The translations under genes were made by a program, and so were the position numbers. From Nephrocerus scutellatus (Eukaryota; Arthropoda; Insecta; Diptera; Pipunculidae), in assembly GCA_947095585.1 (NCBI GenBank), contig OX352763.1, positions 47,397,481 through 47,461,480 on the forward strand: 64,000 bases of DNA, given 5' to 3'. The notes beneath the pieces are model-generated. The model did no database searches, was not told the origin of the DNA, and saw only the letters and a list, made by a program, of their open reading frames with translations. Shown here piece after piece: positions 54,314 to 64,000 of the stretch; position 1 is the stretch's first letter; every line of letters begins with the position of its first letter.

Positions 54314-56300
54314 CGGTTATATGCTTGGCAAAGAGTGGGCGTTAAGGAAAAGGAGGAGAAAAGAGGAGATGTCTATGAGCTTGTGTTTTGAATGACTGTG
54401 GATCATAGTGACGTGGAAAGAAAGAGCTTGGCAGAGCATTCCACATACGTGTTGTACGGCTGAATCCCTAAACTCAACTATACGTCCGAAGATGGGCATC
54501 AGGGTTTACTGATGAACATTTAGCGCCACGAGTATTGCGGTTAAATTCAAGGAGAGGTGGCATGCAGCTGGCTATTTCTCCTGAGCACCGTTGGTGGAAG
54601 AAACGATAAAACAGTGACAAGCATGGGAAACGTTCCTGCGGTGTTTAAGCGAATCTATTGATTTCGCAATGTTTTTGTTACCAAAAAGTTTTATCACACG
54701 ATTTTTTATTCTATCTAGCTGATGCAAGGTAGTTTTTGGCAGAGGGAGTGAAATATTTCTTGCACCGGGTTAGAAATCCTAAACATTTCTCAGCATTTTT
54801 GGAGACGGAAAATATGTGGTCATTCCAACGAAGCTTGTCGTTAACGCACATAACGAGAATTGCGAGTATAATCGATAATATATAATGGTATAATGATAAT
54901 GGTATGGGACTTAGGATTCGTTTAGACGACAGGACACAGCATTGGGTTTTGGAAGCGTTAAATTGTACTCGATTGTCAGAATTTAACGTGCTTAACATAT
55001 GTAGGTGTTTGAGATCCACATGAGACGTAGAGGGACGTTCCTCAAATTTATATGAGAAGCTGAGAGTGCTGTCGTCAGAGAAAGAGTGAATTGGATGAGA
55101 TGTCACTGATAAGATATCATTAATAAATATTAGAAAGAGTGTCGGGAACAAAACGGAACCATGGGGAACACCAGCATTTAAGTAATGTTCTTTAAACTTG
55201 AAATCGTCCTATACAAGTTGAATTGCGCGGTGAAGCAGTTAATCATCGACTCCATAAGCACGTATTTTGGACAAAAGAGCTTGATGCCAAACTGAATATC
55301 TGTTCCATAGAGTGTTCAATACTCTGAGGTGCAGGCGGCAGCAATGCACAATCTGAAAGCGTGGAGCTAGCTGAAAATGCGCAGCAAACAGATTGGTATT
55401 GTCTATAGAGCTGACAACTGGAATGATAATGACTGGAATAAATGAGCGTTGGAATCGACGACGAGGCTGTATTTTTGATTTTTTTACGAATGACCAAAAA
55501 TTGTTACTACCCATGGGACATTGTAGTATTTTTCCTCAATTTTTGGTGGTAGGCGAATTTGACTCGCCAAAGATATGTATTGTAATCATTTCAGGCTCGT
55601 TTAAAATTTATTCGGTTTTCCTCGGTTGGGTTTACTTTGTAAAACCGAAAGCATACCTCTCTAATCCTAAAAGCCTCTTTATAGCTCGATTCATCATCCC
55701 TTGGTTTAACAGACTTATTCCTGGAAGGGATAAAGTCTCTCATACCAATAAGGATGATGTTTTTGATTGGATCAGTGGCGGCATCCACGTTGCTGCCGCG
55801 AAACAATATCGACCAGTTAATACTCTTAAAGAAGTTGTTAAGGCCGTCCCAATTGACTTTCTCGTATTGCCATACTATTTTTTTTTGGGAGTTTTTTCTC
55901 TAACTGGTTTACTATTGAGAGATGAGTTAATCAACGCAATGGTCTGATGAGCCTAGAGGCAATAATGCATTGATGGAGTATTTATCAGGACGAGACGAGA
56001 AGCAACAAGTCAAGGGTGTTTGCGGAACGGTTTGTAATGTCTAGTATTCGTGTAGGCTCATTTATAAACTAAGTAAGGTGATTACACTCAGCGAATATCT
56101 TAACACACCTTCTTTGGGATTTGTCTGGCCAGAACGACAAAGCCAACCAGAATTGTGTACATTGAAATCGCCCGCAATAACGATTTCAATTTTACGATAC
56201 TCGTATTTTGTGACGACTCTTAAAATTCAATCAGACAGTGCACCAAACTCAAACATTTTCTAACTTGGGGCTTCTGTAAAGGAAACAGTAGTGTATGGTA
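54314..56300 (-). pseudogene. CR1/jockey-like non-LTR element, internally deleted
   Basis: Minus-strand order is as follows. Endonuclease: EIVIAGDFNVHNSGWLCRSG near 56190-56120 and GSSDHC near 55945. Linker: IILIGMRDFIPSRNKSVKP, RINFKRA, 55806-55591. Finger region: NNFWSFVKKSKI and NTNLFAAHF, 55514-55239. Palm: FPTLFLIFINDIL, SFSDDSTLSFSY, VQFNASKTQCCVLSSKR, 55151-54711. C-terminal scraps run to ~54330 (MWNALPSSFFP type). Residues between finger and palm are missing and frames change at least five times. The catalytic box reads FSDD. It is related to the CR1-like fragments at 48.5 and 51.6 kb. Confidence 0.8.
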
Positions 56301-56344
56301 CGCTCTTGTACCTTTACTTTGTGCCATAAGAAATTAAATTACGG

Positions 56345-56655
56345 ATTGGAACATTGGCTGAATTGAGGCAAAATTTGGAACGTATATGTAACAGACGACG
56401 AAAATGGAGCTGGATTTGCCACATTTTGAGAAAGACAGCGGACGATATTAAGAAACTAGCGCTCGACTGGAGTCCACAAGGAAGCCGCCAAGTTGGCCGT
56501 CCTAGCAAAACATGGAAAAGGAAAATAGAAGAGGAAGCAAGATCCCAGGGGACAGCGCGGCGTCTCTTGAAACCTCAGGCGATAAATCGAGTTCGTTGGC
56601 GGGCGTTTGTAGAAGCCCTATGCTCCCCCGCGGTGAAAGGAAAGGAAGAATAAGT
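56345..56655 (+). pseudogene. RTE-type C-terminal fragment, second family
   Basis: The 99-codon frame has RRRKWSWICHILRKTADDIK, GRPSKTWKRKIEEEAR and NRVRWRAFVEALCSP, then a stop: the C-terminal tail found in RTE-like RTs. It differs clearly from the element at 17-20 kb, so it is another family. Only the end is present. Confidence 0.75.
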
Positions 56656-56689
56656 TATAACCAGGCAGATTTAATTCCGAGTTATCGGA

Positions 56690-56975
56690 ATTATCAAATA
56701 CCAGGCAGGGTTTCAATCAGTGCCAAATTTCCAAATTTTTCCAAAAAGTGTTGTTCATCGGAAAAAAAAATTTAAACAAAATCGGATAAAAATCCCGATC
56801 ACTACCAAATTTTTACAAAAAGTGTTGTCTATCGAAAATACACATGTATAAAATTTGATGAAAATAAGTCTAATTTTTAAAAAATTATATGGGGTCGCTT
56901 CCAAATTTTTACAAAAAGTGTTGTCCATCGAAGATATACATGAGTATAAAATTTGAAGAAAATCTAACTCTAAAC
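56690..56975 (+). repeat. Family A modules
   Basis: Three diverged ~105-bp modules: TTTCCAAAAAGTGTTGTTCA, TTTTTACAAAAAGTGTTGTC twice, each with a CATCG...ATACACATG core and GAAAATC. Both ends of the element are missing. Confidence 0.75.
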
Positions 56976-57029
56976 TTTTTTATTGGCACCCCTAAAAGCC
57001 TTAAAGATGAATTAAAAGACTTGAACTCG

Positions 57030-57200
57030 GAAATGTTTTGACATGACAACATCTCAGTACAAGGGGGTGCATGTTCAAAAAGTAATATATTAAGTGAGAC
57101 ACTGTTATGCATTGTTAAGTGAGACACTGTTGTTAGACACTGTTAAGTGAGAGACTGTTAAATGCCACTCTTTTAAGAGAGTGTTAAATATCAGTATTTT
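57030..57200. repeat. Leader of the S118 element, right locus
   Basis: TGACATGACAACATCTCAGT, then several GTGAGACACTGTTAA repeats and TATTTTGGGAACTAAGCCAT match the leader at 20805-20984 with moderate divergence. It stands in the same position just before an S118 array. Confidence 0.75.
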
Positions 57201-57975
57201 GGGAACTAAGCCATTTCTCAACCGATTCGTATGAAATTCGGAATCTAGGACTAAGATGCGAATATAAGACTTCTTCCTATGGAAACAATATCGGAATGTA
57301 GGATTAAGATGCGACTATAAGACTTGTTCCTATGGAAATTCTGGAATGGAATATGATAATTATGGTCAAGAATTTCTGGAACAAAGCAATTTCTCAAGCG
57401 ATTCGCATGATGTTTGGAATGCTGGACTAAGATGCGACTATAAGACTTCGTTCTATGGAAATTCTAGAATATGATCATTATGGTCTGGAATTTCTGGAAC
57501 AAAGCATTTTCTCAAGCGATATTCATGAAATTCGGAGTGCAGGACTTAGATGCGACTATAAGACTTCTTCCTATGGCAATTATGGAATGGAATATAATCA
57601 TTATGGTCTGGAATTTCTGGAACAAATCAATTTCTCAAGCAATTCGCATGAAATTCGGAATCTAGGACTAAGATGCCACTATAAGACTTCTGCCTATGGA
57701 AATTCTGGAATATGATCATTATGGTCTGGATTTTCTGGAACAAAGCAATTTCTCAAGCGATTCGCATGAAATTTGGAATGTAGGACTAAGATGCGACTAT
57801 AAGACTTCTTCCTATGGGAATTCTGGAATATGATGATTATGGTCTAGAATTTCTGGAACAAAGCAATTTCTCAAGCGATTCGCATGAAATTCGAAATATA
57901 GGACTAAGATTTTACTATAAGACTTCTTCAAATGAAAATACTGGAATATGATCATTATGATCTGGAATTTCTGGA
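57201..57975. repeat. S118 array, diverged locus
   Basis: About seven units of the 118-bp family, with length differences between units. They carry TTCTCAAGCGATTCGCATGA, GGACTAAGATGCGACTATAA, CTTCTTCCTATGGAAATTCT and AATATGATCATTATGGTCTG. Units differ from each other much more than in the 21-23-kb array, so this locus has not been homogenised. Confidence 0.9.
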
Positions 57976-58233
57976 AACGATACAATTTTGAGATGTCCGT
58001 TCCTGTATCCGTTCCACAGACAAGAAGATCTTTGTTTTTTTTCTTTCGTCCCGGGCAGACGTTGTCACGCTCAAAATCTACGGCCGTGTCTCCGACACAG
58101 CCTTCCCTGCTCTTTTTTTATATAACTGTGGATCCGATATTAATATTTATGGTGTCATATGTCAACCCTTCCTACCCCTTTCCAGCAAGGTGTGTTAGAG
58201 TGCATTACCGAAAATTTAGATTCGACACCATAT
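57976..58233. other. Spacer with shared repeat scrap
   Basis: Contains the ACGTTGTCACGCTCAAAATC segment followed by poly-T (58055-58120) seen also at ~25467. ATAT at 58230-58233 adjoins the LTR of LTR-C. Confidence 0.5.
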
Positions 58234-59260
58234 TGTTACGAAGTTTATGCTTTCGAGTTCGTAAAGGCATTTAAAAACTCAAAAATTACAACTTTAATAA
58301 ATGTAAGCAAAAAAAAAACAAAAGTTCACAATTTTACACTGCAGATAACTTTTAATGCCCACAAAACATCTAAACAAATTCTATTTACATTTTCATAACA
58401 TTTCCCCTGCCTTAATTTTGTTCGTCCCGAATAAATTCAGCACTCCCTCGGACGTTATACCTTGCTAATTTGTTGATGTAACAACTTTAATTTTATATTT
58501 GGGGTTTCGTTGAACCCGATAAACTGCATCGTTGTTTCTCTTATAGGGGTCTTCCCCTGTAGTTTCTGTGATTTCTCTTGTCTTGTCTTGGGCTTGTAAA
58601 GCCAAACGAAATCTCTATCCTGAAATTTTCCATAGTTCGAGGTGATTCCGTGTTTTCATCGTTTCATTACGATTCACAATTTTGTTCCTAAATGCTGTAT
58701 GAAAATTGAGCATACTTAGTTGGTCGATCAGCTTGCTTTGCAACTTGCTCAATTAATGGCGCGACAGCCTTGGATTGATGCATTTTCCCTCTAGTTATTC
58801 GTTGCGGTCCTCTTCTAGAAGCACACTTTTGACACGTTCGGTACCAGTTTCCAACATCTTTGCAGCAATTGATCCAAAAGAATCTACTTCTTACTTTATC
58901 TAGTGTACTCTTAATTTGAAAATGTTCTGCTGGTGTTGCAGTGTGTGTTTTGTGAAGTACCTTGTTCACAAAATTCGTTGGTAACAGTGCCTTTGATGAG
59001 GGACACCGACCATTGGGAGATAGCCATAGCCCAGTAAATTTTTACTGTAGGACTTGCTGATACAATCCAACGCCACTGCGGTCTTCCTCCTTGCTCCATC
59101 CATCGAAGTATTGGAGCAATTGAATCATCCTGCTCTTGTTCATCCCTTAGGTGCTCCCTTGTCAAATGATCTTTCGTCTGCTGGACCATTATTCGTGAAA
59201 CAACTAAGCATTTCTGGTTTTCCTTTGTTTTCTAGTTTTGGGTTTTTCTTCTAATGCATA
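58234..59260 (-). mobile_element. LTR-C: gypsy element related to LTR-B, 3' part
   Basis: On the minus strand, integrase pieces are followed by a polypurine-rich stretch and a short LTR (58400-58234). The LTR starts TGTTATG and ends CGTAACA. LTR end sequences (TTTACGAACTCGAAAGC) and the protein end (EFIRDEQN) match LTR-B, so the two are of one lineage. The LTR is only 167 bp, a deleted form of the ~680-bp LTR. It abuts ATAT, as LTR-B does. No 5' half is present. Confidence 0.8.
58410..59250 (-). pseudogene. LTR-C integrase remnant
   Basis: The order of segments is DDSIAPILRWMEQGGRPQWR (59189-58911), VNKVLHKTHTATPAEHFQIK with CQKCASRRGPQRITRGKMHQ (zinc-binding HHCC), and then a jump past the catalytic core. 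The C-terminal FVWLYKPKTRQEKSQKLQG follows near 58600. The DDE core has been deleted. Several frame changes are present. Confidence 0.75.
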
Positions 59261-59330
59261 GTATTTCCTGAATGACCCATCATTGTTATTTTTGGTAATT
59301 CTTAGCGGTACTTCCACATTAGGCCATCTG

Positions 59331-59412
59331 AGAACAATTGTGCGAGAATAATTGTGCGAGAACAACTGTCATAGAACAATTGTGCGAGAATAATTGTGCG
59401 AGAACAATTAGC
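59331..59412. repeat. 14-bp tandem repeat
   Basis: CAATTGTGCGAGAA and variants (TAATTGTGCGAGAA, CAACTGTCATAGAA) repeat about six times. Clean period of 14 bp, no other copies seen. Confidence 0.85.
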
Positions 59413-59429
59413 CGGACACCGGATTGTTA

Positions 59430-60640
59430 TCTAGACTGATGAGTGTTTGTTGAGCGTGCAGTGCATATTGAAAATTTGAGTTTGACTTGATTGCGTTTAG
59501 ACTCAATGTGTTTTCTCCAGGTAAGCCGTCTGTCAAGGTGGACACCGAGGTACCTTACATCTTTAGTTGAGGAACTAATGTGTTGTCGACAGTGATAGGT
59601 GGGCTGTCCTCTTGCATGAGGGCAAAAGTGATGTGTGTGCTTTTCGTCTCGTTCACTTTAATTCGCCAAGTGGTTAACCAGAGTTCGAGTCGCTCTATGT
59701 AGTTAATTAGGTTAAGAGAAGCTGATTTGGGGTCGCTGTGGGTGCTTAGTATCGCGGTATCAGTTAGATATGGTCAAGTATTGTCGTCCATCGGAAGGTC
59801 TGATGTACACCCGCTCTTTTGGTATAGTTTATAATTTATCTTGAAATGCCGGTTTAAAAGGTACGATTTAAGGATTTTGTGTAAATTTTGTGGCAACAGT
59901 TTATTTATTTATGGATGAGCCCATGGTGCCAAACTTTGTCCAACGCTTGTGCAACGTCAAGAAACACAGCCGTACAGTACTGTCTATTATGAAAGGCTCT
60001 TCTAGCCTCATCTACTACTAGTGTGTAGGAATTATTCCTTCCTTTTCCAAGAAGGTAGTTATTTTCCCGAGTAGTAGATAGTAAAGATAGTAAACTTTTT
60101 GGTCGATACAAGGGTAGGGTCCTTGCCAAAGTTCGGGATCATGATTATGTTCGACGTCGTCCAAGGTCTTTAGGCCAGTAGGTGAATTGATCAGCAGAGA
60201 AAAAGCCAAGATTACTTTGCATGAGTGCATACAAAAATTGTTGTCTGCCTTTTGGAGTTATAAGCCTAGAACTTCAATAGGTGTGCTTAGCATTATTGTC
60301 TCCAGCTGCTAAGAACTTGTTCCAAAGGCTGCTGAAGAAGTTGAGGAATTGTTGGGTCGTAATGTTGAACTGATATGGCTGATGTTGTCTTCGATCCACT
60401 CAGTTAGACAAATGGAAGTTGCTTAGAGGTGTTCTTCTTGGTTCTTCTGTAGGGTATGGTGGCTAAGGCGGGATTTAATAAGAATTCTAGAGTGAGCTTT
60501 GTCGTATGGGTGATGGGTGCCGTTAAACTATCCTTTTATTTAAAAGTTGTGCTAATCGGTCAGATGGGTTTCTGATATAACCGCGATATCGAAATCCGAT
60601 TTCGGCCGTTGGCGATCAAATGACAAATTTTAAGTTCGTT
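59430..60640 (-). pseudogene. Jockey-type ORF2 remnant (endonuclease scraps and RT)
   Basis: Minus-strand RT segments are YRPKSLLSLLST, FLEKEGIIPTHQ, VVDEARRAFHNRQYCTAVFL and LDVAQALDKVWHHGLIHK (60129-59905). After a deletion the catalytic region follows (DTAILSTHSDPKSASLNLIN, about 59760) with LELWLTTWRIKVNETKSTHI and GENTLSLNAIKSNSN at the end. The box preceding DTAIL has lost one catalytic residue. The upstream 60240-60640 is too decayed to place beyond likely endonuclease. Confidence 0.75.
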
Positions 60641-61560
60641 CATTTGTTAGATAGTAGGATTTGCAGGATTTGGGATTAATTTCGGATCATTTCTTCATCA
60701 TATTTTGGATGAAAGTTATAAAATGGGAGAGGGTTTGGGTGAGAGACCAGAGAGCTCGTTCCAGCTTGTTTAAATCCTTGATGTTTGAGGTTTCTTCGAC
60801 GTTGATAGGTTTCTCGGCTTTGGCAGTGGGTCCTACTTTTACTACAGTAGCATAGGTTGCGCTAATCAAAACATTGTCTGTTGCGACATCGTAGGGATTT
60901 GATCTGAACGTTGCAGATGTACCTAGTTGTTTTGGCGGGGCGCACGTTCTTGTTCCTTTAACTTGCAATTCGAAGTTGGGTGTAAGTCGCCACAGAAAAC
61001 GCAGACGCTTAGGAGGAGGCAGCAGGATTTTGTGTGCCCATACTCCTGACAGTTTTGGCACTGGGCTGGCCCATTTCTTTTATGTGTCTCCTTAACGGTG
61101 ATCCTGCGGTGCAACAGGATTTAAGATTGTAGATAGCATCAGCTTCACCCTTTGGAGGACTGTTTATCGAGGGGTCTAGCTCTACACCATAAAACGATTG
61201 GGATTTTGTTCTTGTTAACTATGTTGTAGGCAGATTTGGCGATGAAACTTCATGTCGAGCTTTTTTGTTTAGCTCAGGGTCTAAGCCTGGTTCAATGCCC
61301 TTGAGTACTAGTTATAAATAGTCTTTTGCTATATATACGATATACGCGTTGGGGCTTAGGGCTCGTTTTGCGTTTCTGGGCAGGTTCCTCAGAGTCTGCA
61401 TCTAAGATTGCAAAGCTATTTTGAGTATATGCAATACTGGTATTGGTGGTTGATTTGGGTAATTAAGCAACCCTCTTAGAGGGTGCTGATGTTGGACTAA
61501 GTTTGTGCTTCGCAATAACAATGTACCAACATATCTTGGCCAGTTTGAATTTTAAAAGTA
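60640..61560 (-). pseudogene. Jockey-type ORF1 (gag-like zinc-knuckle protein)
   Basis: Minus-strand pieces are NSFAILDADSEEPAQKRKTS (about 61410), FYGVELDPSINSPPKGEADA and the zinc knuckles NGPAQCQNCQEYGHTKSCC, VCVFCGDLHPTSNCKL (61114-60923). A C-terminal helix-rich tail, TLSHFITFIQNMMKK, ends near 60687. The CCHC knuckles bind element RNA. The frame changes near 61130, 60950 and elsewhere. It precedes the ORF2 remnant in the proper order, so both belong to one copy. Confidence 0.8.
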
Positions 61561-61985
61561 AACTGAAGCTTTTTTTGTTGGACAAGGCAAAAGCTATACG
61601 TTCGTCACCATTCCATATTTTTTTCGAGTGCTTCATAGCTCGTGATTGAAGTTTTTCTAAGTTGTCCTGAATATTTGAATCATTTCAATATGGTTTCCTG
61701 ATCGGCACACCACTGGACAATCAGTTTTTCCTCTACAGCGGTTAAATAAGGATCTAGACACTTGTTTCGTTTTTTATCAATTAATCAATAATTTGCTCTT
61801 CAAGCGGTCATGTAATGTTGACGGACGGAAGCCATATTTAGCAGCTTTCCTTTTGGTTCGTTTTTATATCCTCTCACCCATTCGCTATATCTGCGTCCAT
61901 GCTTTAAAAAATAATACGACAACTAAAAGCCTTGCAAAATTCCAAATGGAGTTGTTCGGATGCTGCATTTTTTTTTGTTACACAG
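61561..61985. other. Unassigned DNA
   Basis: Possibly the 5' region of the jockey remnant up to ~61780. Beyond it no gene or repeat was recognised. Confidence 0.35.
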
Positions 61986-62400
61986 TAAACCCTATCTGAA
62001 TACTGGGCCCCAGGGCCCGCTCACTCCAAAAACAATCGGAGATACACAGGTGTATAAGATTTGAAGAAAATCGGGTTAATTTTTTTGAAAAATTTTTATG
62101 GGGCCCCACGACCCCGGCCACCAAAATTTTTGCAAAAATTGTTGTCCATTGGAGATACACACGAATATAACATTTAAAAAAATTCGGGTTAATTTTTTAA
62201 AAAAAAATTTTCATAGAAAGTGTTGTCTCCGGAAATACACATGTGTGCAAAATTTCAATAAAATCGGGCTTTGGGAAGTGGGGTAAAAATTGATCGCAAG
62301 ATTCCACGACAGACGACCGAAAGACGTCCGACAGACGTCCGACTGCCGACCGACATCCGTGCCACGGGCAAGTGAAATTAATATAGAGAATTGAAAAATA
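61986..62400 (+). repeat. Family A element next to the 394-bp satellite
   Basis: Three modules (GGGCCCGCTCACTCCAAAAA; ACCAAAATTTTTGCAAAAAT; AGTGTTGTCTCCGGAAATAC), then AATAAAATCGGGCTTTGGGA and a CGACAGACGACCG-rich tract. The right end is GTGAAATTAATATAGAGAAT at 62370-62389. The last ~45 bp also form the start of every unit of the following satellite. Confidence 0.85.
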
Positions 62401-64000
62401 CTATAAATTTTTAGTTTCAGTTTCCGTACACCAAATAATTTGCCAATAATTTTAGATATATTTTACCTTTATGTTAATAAATTTTTTATTAACAACATTT
62501 TCGATTAGAACAAGTTAATCGATAGTCTAGACATAATACTACATTCCTCTTAGACCTCAGAGGCAAGGGATCAGGGATAGTTATTTGATAACTACTTGAG
62601 ACTAATTTTGTGGAATGGTCTTATTTCTTTAAAATAAACGACGTAGTGTACGGACACTAGCAGTGTGCGGATATTATACCCTTCAACATCCGTGCCACGG
62701 GCAAGTGAAGTTAATATAGAGAATTGAAAAATACTATAAATTTTTAGTTTCAGTTTCCGTACACCAAATAATTTGCCAATAATTTTAGATATATTTTACC
62801 TTTATGTTAATAAATTTTTTATTAACAACATTTTCGATTAGAACAAGTTAATCAATAGTCTAGACATAATACTACATTCCTCTTAGACCTCAGAGACTAA
62901 CTGACGTGTAATTCCAAAAACAGACTTATAATTTACTTAAAACTTCACATGTGGGTGCAAGGGATCAGGGATAGTTATTTGATAACTACTTGAGACTAAT
63001 TTTGTGGAATGGTCTTATTTCTTTAAAATAAACGACGTAGTGTACGGACACTAGCAGTGTGCGGATATTATACCCTTCAACATCCGTGCCACGGGCAAGT
63101 GAAGTTAATATAGAGAATTGAAAAATACTATAAATTCTTAGTTTCAGTTTCCGTACACCAAATAATTTGCCAATAATTTTAGATATATTTTACCTTTATG
63201 TTAATAAATGTTTTATTAACAACATTTTCGATTAGAACAAGTTAATCAATAGTCTAGACATAATACTACATTCCTCTTAGACCTCAGAGACTAACTGACG
63301 TGTAATTCCAACAACAGAGTTATAATTTACTTAAAACTTCACATGTGGGTGTAAGGGATCAGGGATAGTTATTTGATAACTACTTGAGACTAATTTTGTG
63401 GAATGGTCTTATTTCTTTAAAATAAACCACGTAGTGTACGGACACTAGCAGTGTGCGGATATTATACCCTTCAACATCCGTGCCACGGGCAAGTGAAGTT
63501 AATATAGAGAATTGAAAAATACTATAAATTTTTAGTTTCAGTTTCCGTACACCAAATAATTTGCCAATAATTTTAGATATATTTTACCTTTATGTTAATA
63601 AATTTTTTATTAACCACATTTTCGATTAGAACAAGTTAATCAATAGTCTAGACATAATACTACATTCCTCTTAGACCTCAGAGACTAACTGACGTGTAAT
63701 TCCAACAACAGAGTTCTAATTTACTTAAAACTTCACATGTGGGTGTAAAGGATCAGGGATAGTTATTTGATAACTACTTGAGACTAATTTTGTGGAATGG
63801 TCTTATTTCTTTAAAATAAACGACGTAGTGTACGGACACTAGCAGTGTGCGGATATTATACCCTTCAACATCCGTGCCACGGGCAAGTGAAGTTAATATA
63901 GAGAATTGAAAAATACTATAAATTTTTAGTTTCAGTTTCCGTACACCAAATAATTTGCCAATAATTTTAGATATATTTTACCTTTATGTTAATAAATTTT
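62354..64000 (+). repeat. 394-bp satellite continuing past the window end
   Basis: CATCCGTGCCACGGGCAAGT occurs at 62354, 62687, 63081, 63475 and 63869. The last three spacings are exactly 394 bp; the first is 333 because 61 bp are missing (GACTAACTGACGTG and onward). Units differ by few substitutions. Each begins with the right end of family A, followed by ~349 bp unrelated to it, with a palindrome GTTAATAAATTTTTTATTAAC. The array is cut off by the window end. Confidence 0.95.

Noticed and set aside
1..64000. tRNA, rRNA or telomeric repeats
   Set aside because: No cloverleaf with A/B boxes, no rRNA-like conserved stretch and no TTAGG-type arrays were noticed by eye; a tRNA scan would be decisive.

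Overview
This 64-kb window is AT-rich, repeat-dominated DNA from an animal genome, most likely an insect and probably a fly. It contains no operon-like gene arrangement. Nearly every recognisable coding sequence belongs to a retrotransposon or DNA transposon: Loa-like, RTE-like, CR1/jockey-like and jockey elements, Ty3/gypsy LTR elements and one piggyBac. The Ty3/gypsy element LTR-A has a primer-binding site matching the 3' end of insect tRNA-Ser, as in the fly elements 17.6 and 297. The only sequence resembling a host gene is a possible 3' gene end at 53.05-53.46 kb with 58-61-base introns. The order Diptera is an inference. The setting looks like heterochromatin or an old transposon graveyard. 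No element looks able to move on its own: every recognised coding region is broken by stops, frameshifts, deletions or nested insertions.

Layout, left to right. 0-3.3 kb: pieces of a short dispersed element (here called family A), then three adjoining tandem arrays (35/41-bp units, a degenerate array, and eight copies of a 95-bp unit), followed by a promoter-like stretch on the minus strand. 3.6-12.8 kb: mostly non-coding DNA with several family A copies and scraps of non-LTR elements. 12.8-20.3 kb: a minus-strand non-LTR element interrupted by family A, a plus-strand Loa-like pseudogene (LOA-3), and a nearly complete plus-strand RTE-like element. 20.8-23.8 kb: a 118-bp tandem array (S118) that also occurs, diverged, at 57.0-58.0 kb. 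23.8-26.7 kb: degenerate ~790-bp duplications, a long hairpin and an endonuclease remnant.

26.84-39.47 kb is a stack of nested insertions that can be dated relative to one another. A minus-strand Loa-like element (LOA-1) is flanked by an 11-bp target duplication. It carries an LTR element (LTR-A: LTR, tRNA-Ser primer site, repeat-rich leader, gag, protease, start of RT) that has lost its 3' half. Two bases beyond the LOA-1 target duplication lies a second LTR element (LTR-B) flanked by ATAT. A decayed piggyBac sits in the 3' LTR of LTR-B at a TTAA site.

41.4-46.4 kb: a longer copy of the same Loa-like family (LOA-2), with a proper 5' end but no 3' end. 46.9-53.0 kb: a recent tandem duplication of ~3.1 kb containing a CR1-like 3' fragment and a C-rich array. 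53.05-53.46 kb: possible terminal exons of an unidentified host gene. 54.3-61.6 kb: remnants of a CR1/jockey-like element, an RTE-like C-terminus, a gypsy element related to LTR-B (LTR-C) and a jockey element. 62.35 kb to the window end: a 394-bp satellite whose unit begins with the last ~45 bp of a family A copy, so the array appears to have grown from that junction.
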